Positions 22,001-31,401 of a stretch of 64,000 bases of DNA are shown here, in pieces; positions within the stretch are counted from its first letter, which is position 1, and each line of letters begins with the position of its first letter. The DNA is from Scenedesmus sp. ARA3. Lineage: Eukaryota; Chlorophyta; Chlorophyceae; Sphaeropleales; Scenedesmaceae. A program made the position numbers and the translations under genes. The stretch covers positions 1 to 64,000 of the forward strand of contig RWJK01000156.1 of the NCBI GenBank assembly GCA_004335835.1, read 5' to 3'. The notes under the pieces are model-generated. The model saw only the letters and a program-made list of their open reading frames with translations. It searched no databases and was not told the DNA's origin.

Positions 22001-23105
22001 TGCGGCCTGCAGGTTACTTGCAGTACATGCGTTGAGCAATGCGCTGCTGCTGCAACTAGTTTGACGGCGTGCACCGCCATTGCAACGCGATGCATGCTGC
22101 GCTACCGCTGCTGCTGCTGCTGCTGCTGCAGCAGCATCGCACCTGCTGCAAACTGAGCAGCTTGAACTTCTGCTCAGCCTCTCGCCGCTTGCTGGCTTCT
22201 GACTGCACAGCAGACACACATGCACAGGTAGCGACGAATATCAGTCAGCGACGACAGATTGCTGTAGCAGTTTATGGGAGTCGGGCTGTTGCGAGCAAAT
22301 ACACTTGCACCGCAACCTGTGCCACCACAACGGCGCGTGTGCTGGTTTTGTTGCTACTCATGCAGCCTGGCCACCAGCAAATGGCCAGAGCAGCGCATAA
22401 ACATGCGGATATGATGGCTGTAGCAATGCACACGAAGCTGTGAAAGCGGTACATGCAACTGCCTCAACGCTGCTGCAAACGCGGTGCTCACGTCTGCACG
22501 CTTGCGCTCCTGCTCTAGCTGCTTTTCCAGATCCCTGACCCGCGAGGAAGTGACCTGCTCAATCTGCAAAAGCAAACGAAAACAACACTGACAAGTCAGC
22601 ATTGCTGCTGGACTGCTTACACAGCTGACCATGGCATTGCAGAGCCTGCTGCTGCTCTTGCTGAACAGCATGAATGTCCAGCAGCAAGATACGCCTGTCA
22701 GCTAGCAGTGCAAGCTCCGGCACTGCTTTCAAAGGAAGGTACAGAGTTGAAAATGACCTTGTTGACCCTTACACGTACCTCTACGATGCTGTCTGCCCAA
22801 GTGTCAGTGAAGCGCTCGCCTATGTGCCTGTGGTGCCTCCTAGGCACCCAGTTCTGGCTATCTGCCCGAGCAGCTCCTACATTACTCGCAAACACGCAAC
22901 ACACAGCTGTTGCAAGCACGGCCTTGCGCAGCAGCTCCCCGTCGTGTTCGCTGAGGCTGCGATCTGACTGTCTGCTGGCTAGGGCGATACACCGGCGCTG
23001 CGTAGTTTGTTTAAAAGGGGTCAAGAGGCTACCCTGCTGTTGTGGACAGCTAGTGCTGCATGTGTGCCGCTGTACTGTACTGGGTACAGCTCCTCTGTGC
23101 AGCAT
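19063..23105 (-). CDS. Predicted plastid membrane protein, unknown function, 8 exons, 481 aa
   Basis: Family not recognised. Exons in transcription order: 23105-22779, 22563-22492, 22202-22143, 21739-21548, 21295-21144, 20806-20567, 19868-19709, 19305-19063 (1446 nt, phases close). The first about 60 residues are Ser/Thr/Arg/Gln-rich like a chloroplast transit peptide. A hydrophobic stretch follows that ends in an Ala-x-Ala-type site (AVCCVFASNVGAARA|D, about 85-95), as in thylakoid-lumen or thylakoid-membrane proteins. Residues about 110-155 are a charged coiled coil (RDLEKQLEQERKRAD). A second membrane span lies at about 175-195 (VTGPLAFALLFGGIYAAW). The C-terminal half is soluble and helical, with SDIALLRRICQAGGG and FVAGVAQDVQIPDERAV. 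The overall plan suggests a plastid inner-membrane or thylakoid protein with a soluble C-terminal domain. The exon 7 start is present four times. Confidence 0.8.
19930..20302 (-). repeat. Three acceptor-side copies of plastid-protein exon 7 start
   Basis: Copies begin at 20300, 20134 and 19995, ahead of the real exon at 19868, spaced 166, 139 and 127 bases. Each has GCAG then the stretch encoding CLEPSSVDEADLA. The 19995 and 20134 copies are almost identical to each other (both EEAPLA) and differ from the real exon (DVSPLA), so they probably arose from one another. Confidence 0.93.
21743..21770 (-). repeat. CTG triplet tract at acceptor of plastid-protein exon 4
   Basis: On the sense strand a CTG run of about nine units leads into the CAG acceptor of exon 4. 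Confidence 0.7.
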
Positions 23106-23590
23106 GGTTGCGAACTACGGCAGAAGTGCGCTCATCAACGTTTGTATCTGTCGCAATCAAAACACCTGCCTTTCACTGAGTGAAACAGAGCAGCCTCCCT
23201 CGCAAACGCCCCTCACACTGCCACCTGGCAGTCTGCCAGCCATGTTGTGTCTGCTCAACTTCTTCTGACATCCATCCTGTACTTGGCCTTTGCTCCTTGT
23301 GATGAGCTTATCAGCCTACATGACACGCCTCAAGCACACAAACTGCGCATTCAGCAGCTGCAGTGCATTACTTGGGTCCCTCTGGCATGTCACTCAACAC
23401 ACAAGCTCACATGCTGAAGCCCTGCAATAGCAGCAGACAACGCGGCCTGCGCAGCCCAGCTGCACATGCTGTACACAACTTCTCACAAGCTGCAAGCTCC
23501 AAGCACCCTTTACATTACATTACATTACATTACATGCTCCACTCAACGAGGAGTGGGAACCCCAGTCAGGATTTACGCCATACATGGTGC
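23106..23590. promoter_or_regulatory. Divergent promoter region, plastid protein / aminotransferase
   Basis: These 485 bases separate two divergent start codons. They contain a CATTA microsatellite at about 23511-23535. The aminotransferase 5' UTR, and possibly a longer N-terminus, lies here: the reading frame stays open upstream of the chosen ATG back to 23363. No promoter motif was identified. Confidence 0.45.
23511..23535. repeat. CATTA pentanucleotide microsatellite
   Basis: Five consecutive CATTA units lie in the 5' flank of the aminotransferase-like gene. Confidence 0.9.
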
Positions 23591-24571
23591 ATGCACACAG
23601 CAGCAGCTACAGCAGCGGCAGCAGGCGATCCTGTGCTTGTGCATGACGGTGTAGCAGTGCCTGCGCCTGCGTCGCCTCAGACGCTGCTCACGCAGCATCG
23701 GCAGTGGTCATACACCACTGCCTTAGCCAGGCAGGGCTGCCTGGTGGTGGATTGGCAGCTGCACCTGCAGCGGCTGATCAGGTGATCTTGAGAACACACC
23801 ACACAGCGCAGTTGCTCAGCACTCAGGCTGGTGGGGTAGGCAATGATCCTGCAGGCTTGGCCAAGTCAGTAAATACTCGTGCTTGATATCTTGCAATGGC
23901 AGGCATGCAGCAGGCATCATGATGTTACTGTCGCCAAGCAGAGACGTCTGCCACATGCATGGGTGATGTGACTTTGTCAAGCTAGTACCCCTGCCGACCG
24001 TCCCTCTCTACAAGTTTTCCCGGCGCACGGCTTCTGCTGCTGCTTGCTGTGCCTCTGCTTGCAGGAATGCACACCTGCTTGGGCAGCAGCGGCCACCCAC
24101 GTATGCTAAGTTTCTGGCCTGGCTAGAGGAGCAGGTGCGCTGAACAAAGCAGGCTAACTTCAACACTGCTGGTACGCTTCTGCGAGCGCCAGGGTAATAT
24201 GATATGTCAGTGTTTGATGTCAGCAGACACTAGGCTACAGTGCATGCATGCCAGCCCCGTGCAAGTCACAGCAGCAACCCAGGCAGCAGCAGCCAGGTGG
24301 CTGCTGGACTCCTGTCAGCTCTGCGTCCGGTTATGCTGTGGCACCTCAGCAAGTGCAGTGTTGCTGTAACTTGTGCACATTCAGACCACAGTGCGGCACT
24401 CAGCACTGAGCTTGCTATGCCCACATGGTGCAACAGCTTTTGACATGTGTGCCTGTTGATCGCACGGGTTTTCTTTTCCGGTTGCAGCAAGATACAGCAG
24501 CAGCAACGGCAGCGCTGGATGCAGCCGTCCGGCCTCAGGTGGCGCAAGCCCTACAGATGCTGACATCTGCA

Positions 24572-24607
<36 letters not shown>

Positions 24608-26872
24608 GAGGTACGTCCTGGGGAAGCTCTGCTGGGTGAAGCAGTATGTCTGCAATGACATGCTTGAAGAACAGCCGGTCTCGGATTGCAACTTGCCGGA
24701 TTGGCTGTAGCGTGCAATGGCAGCCGCAAAACAGCAGCTGCCAATCTGTGCCTGGGCATTGCTTACAGCCCTGCAGCTGACAGTCGAATGCATGTCTGCT
24801 GAAGCTAGGCACACAGTCCGTTGTCGGCCAGGTGCTGAACTCCAGCTGTGCTGCCCTTGTAATGCAGCAGATGCAGGCCATGGTGACTGTGCTGGTCACA
24901 GGTCCACAACATGACAGCAGTGAAAGCCAGCCTGGTGAGCTGGGCGCTACCCTTGCATGTCGTGCTGTAGCCCCAGACCATTGCAGCTGCAGCCGCTACA
25001 GCCAGCTGCCACACAGCTGCAGCTGCTGCAGCCTGCTGCCACACAGCTGCAGCTGCTACAGCCAGCTGTGACACAGCTGCTTGTCTGTAAGAGCAGGGAC
25101 TGAATCACTGAAAGCACATTGGGCGTGCGCGCACAGCAGCTCACTGCACACGCGAATGTCGGATGTTTAGCTGCAATGCGGTGTGGCGGTGGCAACTGTC
25201 CTGCAAGTGGTCTGATGCATCCATTATCACTTGCTGCATGCTGTGCAGGGTGCCCGCCACTGTCTGTGCTGGTGTGGGCGAAGCAGGTGCCATCTGCAGC
25301 AGCACCAAGCCCAGCAAAGGTGGGCATGCAACGCTGCACCAGCACGGCCCAACCAAATATGAAGTGCTGTTTGCAAAAGCCTTGTGCACTTCATGCCAGT
25401 CCTGAAGGTTGCAGATCAACAGGGAGTGCCTGAATTTTGGTTACATGCACAGAGCACGTGACGCAATGCTGCTACTCATCACATGCATGCATGCATCTCA
25501 CTGGTGGTGTGTGCTCACTCCCTCCGGCACTTTTTACCACCAGTAAATGGGGCACCAGCTAAGCACCAGCTGTATTTCCTGTCCGGCACCTTTTACCACC
25601 ATCAACGCTTTCCATTGCTTGCAAGTGCCACACACCCTCTTTTGAAATGGCAACAATTGCTGTCCACACCTGCCTGCCTCCACTGCCGGCCTGGATTGAG
25701 AGAGGATAGTTACATGTGGGTCCTGGCACCATCTTGAATGAGCCACAACAGGTTGAACACATGGCCTGGATCGCCTGCCTTGCGCGGCCTGCTTCACTGT
25801 CTCCTGCAGGCACCAGCTGCTGGTGGCAGGCGGCCCCAGGGAGCCAGCACAGGCGCTTCCCACCACCAGCAGCCTTGACATGTAGAATGACAGTTTTAGG
25901 CATGGTGAATGCACAACTGCGCACCTTCAAGCAATGCTGCCATGTGCTCATCAACCCACACACAGTGCTGCCGCCACACTGCCTGTGCTGCCTGTGCTGC
26001 CTGTGCTGACTGCCTGCACTGCCTGCGTTGCCTGTGCTCCCTGCCTGCCGATGCGCCGCCTACCTGCCTCAGCTGCTGGTTGCGGGCGGCCCCAGGGAGT
26101 TGGCGCAGGCAAAGCACTGCGGCTGGGCACTGCAGCGGCAGCCGCTGGAGCAGCTGAAGCAGCAGGCAGGCGCGGATGAGGTGCTGCTGTCAGACAGCAG
26201 CGGCGCGCTGCTTGAGGGGCTGGTCTCAAACTTCTTTGTGATCGCAGATGAGGCAGCACTGATGCAGCGGCCCGGTCATGCTGCTTCTGCTGCTGCTGCT
26301 GCTGCTGGCGACGAGGTAGCAGGAGCGCAATTTGAGAGTCAAACCACAGCTACAAGCAGCAGCAGCAGCAGCAGCGCCGCAGGGTTGGTGCTGCTGACAG
26401 CTGGGCCTGCGCACGCTGCGCTGCCGGGCATCAGCCAGGCCCGCGTGCTGCAGGCGTGCCAGCAGCTGCAGCTGAGGGTGCTGCAGCAGCCTGCGCGGCC
26501 GGAGCAGCGGCATGCGTGGCGGGAGGCCTTCCTGACCAACTGGTGGGTTTGCGGTGTCTAAATTTACATCTAGATATACATGTAGAGTAAGCTATGCACT
26601 TTTGGACAAGAACCGCACATGTTACACCTGTCAAGACGAATTTTTGCAATGTTGCTGCTAGCCGGGCTGGCTTGCTCATCTGATGCCTGCTCCACTGCCT
26701 GCCTTGCATGGTCCTGCTTGCTTGCAGTGTGCGGGGCATACAGCCAGTCGCGTCTGTGCAGCTGCCGGATGGCTCAACCTGGCAGGCTCCAGCCACTGGC
26801 AGCAGCAGCATGACGCAGCAGCTGCAGCAGGCGGTAGCTGAGCTGCAGGTCATGACTGACATGACGCTGTGA
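23591..26872 (+). CDS. Class-IV PLP aminotransferase-like protein, 7 exons, 377 aa
   Basis: Fold-type IV PLP enzymes include branched-chain and D-amino-acid aminotransferases and aminodeoxychorismate lyase. Exons: 23591-23781, 24065-24134, 24488-24610, 24871-24934, 25249-25319, 26073-26542, 26728-26872 (1134 nt). The order of motifs follows the plant D-amino-acid-aminotransferase-like group. The N-terminal part has WSYTTALARQG and LHLQRLIRNAHLL. The mid-region AGGPRELAQAKHCGW holds the likely PLP lysine. The class-IV signature is LLEGLVSNFFVI (about 255-285). ALPGISQARVLQ, WREAFLTNCVRGIQPV and a short C-terminal helix follow. Poly-Gln, poly-Ala and poly-Ser runs are insertions. The ATG at 23591 is the one nearest the conserved region; an upstream start is possible. 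The acceptor of exon 4 is ambiguous by one CAG. The substrate is unknown and catalysis is unproven for this subgroup. Confidence 0.85.
24980..25082 (+). repeat. About 33-bp tandem repeat in aminotransferase intron 4
   Basis: Roughly three copies of a CACAGCTGCAGCTGCTACAG-type unit occur in tandem. It is built from CAGCTG hexamers, so it is locally self-complementary. Confidence 0.75.
25800..25868 (+). repeat. Acceptor-side copy of aminotransferase exon 6 start
   Basis: This starts at about 25809 after CTCCTGCAG and encodes LLVAGGPRE before diverging to a stop. The real exon starts at 26073. It is a decayed copy within intron 5. Confidence 0.85.
25978..26050 (+). repeat. Short tandem repeat TGCCTGTGC before exon 6 acceptor
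   Basis: About seven imperfect units of 9-10 bases (CTGCCTGTG type) fill the intron tail just upstream of the real exon 6 acceptor at 26072. Confidence 0.75.
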
Positions 26873-28992
26873 GGCTGCAGTCTTGCAGAGTTTCATGGTT
26901 TAAGTGCTTGGTATGAATTTTGAGGTTCTGTTGGCATTCAGGTGGTTTCATGTACACCTTGCACAGGCAGAGGCCTAAAGCATGTCTTCAATCTTCTCTG
27001 TTCAACATGGCAGATGCTTGGCGCAGTAGGCTTTGGCTTGAAACACAACTTGTTTCACCTGGTAACTGACACATTCATTACCATTACCATTGTCATCACG
27101 ATGTTACCAATTCAACCTGCGGCATTGCCGCAGGGGCCCGGCTACAGTTCCTCCAGCAACCAAGCCACGTGAACAGGGACACTGTCCAGGCTGGCAGATG
27201 CACACCTCAAATAATATGACGAATTCTAGACAAAGCCAGGATCCCGAAGGACGCTGGTCATGCACAATCAAGTGTTGTGATGCCAGGCTGGCAGGAGCCA
27301 CCTGTCAGGGCTTAGCATTCCATTCAGTCATCAAGTAGTACATGGAAGCACTGCCCATGCATGGCGTATTAGTACTAGATTACTACCACTGCACCACCAA
27401 CGCAATGCAAAGCAGCACGTACACCTACTTCGTATACACTGCCAATACACACACCATGTGCCCACGAGTCCCACCAGCAAAGACGCTGTGCAAGCCCGCC
27501 AGGCAGTCCAGAGCCGTGCACATCCAGCCAGGAGAGCTGGCTGACCGCTATCCCATTCAGCTGCTGCAACCATCGCAACTGCTGCTCAAATCAATCGACG
27601 GGCAATCTGATCAGATCACAACGCCCTGCAAATCCCAGCTCCCGGAGGGATGTAAGGGCCCTACACCATGTAGGCACCATAATTACGGTGTGATAGCACT
27701 GCTTATGTGCAGCACAAGATGCCAGCACCGCCCCTGCAACTGAACAGCTACACAGCCTGATACGAGCACTGATAGTGTTGCGTGGCAGCACTGCTTATGC
27801 GCAGCACATGACGCCAGCACTGTCCCCAACACTGCACACCTACACATCCTGATAATAACACCAATAGTACAACCTGTATCAGCTAAGCAGCCGGTGCTGG
27901 TGACACCTACAACTGCTGCTTCCTCCATAGAATGGTTGAACTCAACAGCCATGGAATACAGCACACTGTGCCATCACAATGTGCCACTGCATGCTGCAGT
28001 TGGCAGGGTGCACATGCACACACATACACACAATGCTAGTGATTGGTTGTGCAAATAATCGGATTCACAAACTGCACACAATAATGCTCACCACCAGAGC
28101 CTGCCGAGTTGAGATGCTGCACACAGAGTCAGCCTCGAGCACTGCTCAAGACTATGTGGCATATGGGAGGTACGCGGCACATCAATGTCCGGCTAAAATG
28201 CAGCATGCTGCAACAGTAGATGCCACAAACTTTGCTATTGTACTGTCACACAATACTACTACTACACACGACTACTGATTGCTCACTCGCCATACCAGTG
28301 AAGGAGGGGGCTCAGGACACATCTGACCAATGCATCAAGCAATGCATGCAGGGCTGAGAAAGCAGACCTCTGCTGATGCCAGGTACCTGGATGCAGCGAA
28401 GCACTCAGAAGTGTGATACCTGGAGTGCACCGTATCGGCTCTGGGTGCTGCAACAGAAAGGTCGCGCCATGTACATCAAAGTTTATGCTGAGGAGAGGGA
28501 TCACGTCACGTGGCGTACCAGGGGGTTGTGTTTGTGCATAAACACGCGGGGGTTGCATTTGTGCTGCTGCGGCCTTCATGCGGTGTCCAGCGCTTGCAGG
28601 CTTCAAATGGGGTGTTGACAGTCTGACCTGCAATACAAACAGCAGAACATGCAGCAATGAGATATGGAATCAAACTACTTGTGATCCGCAAGGTCACGCA
28701 GCATCCAACATTATGATTCATCTCCACAAGTGGCACCACTTCAGACATAGCTCACCTACCCGATCCTGTACACATGACACTGTTGAAAGGTTGCTGCCAG
28801 TCTCTATCTGTCCGATGGGCTTGGAACTGGCCGTGCAAGTCTGTCATATTGCATCGTGTTTATTGACCGGTTACTTTCGGTTGCAGCTGGACTGTACTCA
28901 TCTGCAGACACACACTACGCATGCTGCACCAACACATGTGTGACAGGCAGGCGCCTGCTGACGGCTCAGCACACCACCCACCTTGATATCTC
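26873..28992. other. Convergent intergenic region
   Basis: About 2.1 kb lie between the aminotransferase stop and the stop of the secreted repeat protein. Apart from a two-copy tandem repeat near 27690-27870, I see no gene, RNA or element I can support. Open frames here are short and unspliced-looking. Confidence 0.5.
27690..27870. repeat. Two-copy tandem repeat of about 90 bp
   Basis: Two adjacent blocks share AGCACTGCTTATG.GCAGCACA.GA.GCCAGCAC, then ACAC.CCTGATA and an ATAGT ending. The second copy is diverged. It is non-coding. Confidence 0.7.
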
Positions 28993-30615
28993 CTAGGGGC
29001 GCACAGCATAGCCCTTCTCCAAGCGCTTGAAGGAGATGGATGCAGCATCAGACACCTTAGCCTCTTTTGGCTTGCCTGGCTTGGTCTGTGCCAGCTTGCG
29101 GCCCTGGCTCTGCACAGCATAGCCCTTCTCCAGGCGCTTGAAAGAGATTGACGCGGCATCAGCAACCTTTGCTTCCTTTGGCTTGCCTGGCTTGGTGACC
29201 TGAGCCAGCTTGCGGCCCTGGCTCTGAACAGCATAGCCCTTCTCCAGGCGCTTGAAAGAGATTGACGCGGCATCAGCAACCTTTGCTTCCTTTGGCTTGC
29301 CTGGCTTGGTGACCTGAGCCAGCTTGCGGCCCTGGCTCTGAACAGCATAGCCTTTCTCCAGGCGCTTGAAAGAAATAGATGCAGCATCGGAAACCTTTGC
29401 TTCCTTTGGCTTGCCTGGCTTGGTGACCTGAGCCAGGCTGCGCACTTGGGAGGCTTCCAGGGCGTCGTCTGCGCGGGGCAGCGTGGAGTTTTGAGGGAAA
29501 AAAACAGTGAGTTCATGCTTGGTCTTGGTTGATGCCAGCTCAGCAGACATCATGATGGTATGCAATGCAGCAAGCCCATGGCGCTGCCTGGCTGATGATA
29601 GTTTGCATATTGCAGGGGTACGGCGACTGCTGCGTTGACTGCTGCTGCTGTTGCTACATCGCCACTGGCTGCGCCTTCTGTGCATTGAGAGTGTGGGCGG
29701 CAGGGCTGCTGCACTAATCAGGGTGCTGTGTTGTGCTGCAGCTGCTCACCTGCAGCCCCAAATGCATCTGGCTCCGTCAGAATGCGCCTGCCACCCGTAA
29801 AGAATGCCTTCTCGACCCTGCGATCGAGTAAAGCAGCAGAGATAAGGACAAATACAACCCGCCAAGGGATTGTGCGCTTGATGTGGCAGCTGCTGGTGAT
29901 CTTGGCAGAAGCCACAGACCTCTGCAGTGCACCAATGACACGTTATGACAAGACATGCTCTGCACAAGCCACGTAGCACTCCGGAAGGGAAGCAGCAGTT
30001 AGCAGCAGTGACAGATGCTGACGTTGATGCTGCAACAAATTATTGCAGACGGTGTAATCCAAGCCAGTGTAGCGTTGCTATGCTATCAGCTGTTGCTTCA
30101 GCAGCTGCACTGTGCACGTCAAACTTGGCAAGCGCGCGCCGCGCCGCGCCGCTCTGCTTGCGGCAAGCCCCACCTTTTCACCAAGTTGTCCTCGCTATCC
30201 CTGACTGTGCTGTCAAGTGGCTGAGCTGGCATTGGGTGTGCAAGGGAAGCACCTGTCTTGGCCTGAGTAGGCTGCTGCTGCTCAGCAGCGCAAGTGGCCA
30301 GTGCCGCACATGCCAGCTGCATGGCAGATTTGAGACGTGTCAAAAAGGAGGCCGAGCTGTTGGCAGGTGGTGGGGCTTGATATGAATAACCTCCACGCTT
30401 TGGATAACTAGGCAGCGCGGCTTCGCTGTGCTAAAAGGCAGATGCTTGCAGAACGTGTGGTCTGGCAGCTTCTAGCCCAAACTTGTCGAGTGGTGGGAAA
30501 GTGACAAGTGGTGACCATGCTGTGCTGCTTGCAGCAAACGCCATAAAAATGTATCTAAGGAGAGCTATAGAATACTTACCAGCGCCACCAGGACGATCAG
30601 TGCTGTCCTCGCCAT
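28993..30615 (-). CDS. Small secreted protein with four 38-residue repeats, 4 exons, 240 aa
   Basis: Family not recognised. Exons: 30615-30580, 30316-30174, 29817-29750, 29468-28993 (723 nt, phases close). The signal peptide (MARTALIVLVAL then LACAALATCAAEQ) is split by intron 1 and probably cleaved after residue about 22. A mixed region follows, with DNLVKRVEKAFFTGGRR and ILTEPDAFGAA. Four near-identical 38-residue units start at residues 94, 132, 170 and 208. Each contains TKPGKPKEAK, DAASISFKRLEKGYAV and, except the last, QSQGRK. The last unit lacks one Val and ends YAVRP before the stop. The repeats are Lys-rich and basic, with conserved dibasic Lys-Arg sites. Nucleotide identity between units is high, so amplification is recent. 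It may be an extracellular or wall protein, or a precursor cut at dibasic sites. Both are guesses. Confidence 0.8.
28996..29446 (-). repeat. Four tandem 114-bp coding repeats
   Basis: These are the in-frame repeats of the secreted protein. The two inner copies are almost identical in DNA; the outer copies differ at a handful of positions. Confidence 0.95.
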
Positions 30616-31401
30616 GATCAGCGGTCGTGTTTGGTAGGAGGTTCCCGGAACGGCTGCTAACACCGCTGACGGTTTCAAGTAACAAAGTGGAGTTTGTTGT
30701 CGGTATACAGAGTACGTGTGTGCTGTGCTGTGCCACAGGCGGCTTGACGTCAGAGGTTTGTGGCAAGGACAAGAACGGATCTCCGGAAGCAGCACATTCT
30801 GCTTTGTAACACGCACAGGTTCCACTGATCGGCATCTCACGTGCCGACACCAATAGCTGGCTACTTTACGATGATAAACATTTTATTCATATCTGAGATC
30901 TTGTTCTGTGATGTTGTGTACCGCTTTCTGGGCCGGAGAGCAGACGATGCTCACACCTTGAAGGGCCAAGTTCACTGCTGCACATAGAGCATTCGCATTC
31001 AAATTGCAGGCGAACGTATGCTTGATGATGCATTCAAGCGAGGCATGCCAGACGTGCTGCTACATGCTGTGACACGCTGCTGCAGCTGCTACAGCCTGGC
31101 TTGCATACAGCGATGCATGGCATGTTCTTGCAGCTTCAAACCGACATCGAAATGTCTAGGTGATGAAGGAGGGTCATAACGTTCTGCTGGCTTGCTCCTT
31201 GAACTTCATGATGCACCAATTTGCATAGAGCAGCATTCGACACGGCACATGCAGTCATGCATCGACAACACTAATATTCAAAACGTCTCATCGTAGTCAT
31301 GTTACTGTCTCAGCCATAGCAACGTCCTGTTACACAATGTCTGTTGACTGGCGCCCAACATTCTTCATCACACTACCGCCACCACAGCGCTGTCTGCATC
31401 A
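30616..31401. other. Intergenic between secreted repeat protein and XEG113-like gene
   Basis: This holds the promoter and 5' UTR of the secreted protein and the 3' UTR of the glycosyltransferase. I see no gene in it. Confidence 0.5.
31330..31334 (-). terminator. TGTAA polyadenylation signal candidate, XEG113-like gene
   Basis: TTACA on the plus strand is TGTAA on the minus strand, about 70 bases after the stop codon, a plausible distance for algal polyadenylation. Confidence 0.45.

Noticed and set aside
28860..29516. A second long minus-strand frame through the 114-bp repeats
   Set aside because: It is the same DNA in another frame. The chosen frame joins to a signal peptide through three phase-matched introns, while this one does not.
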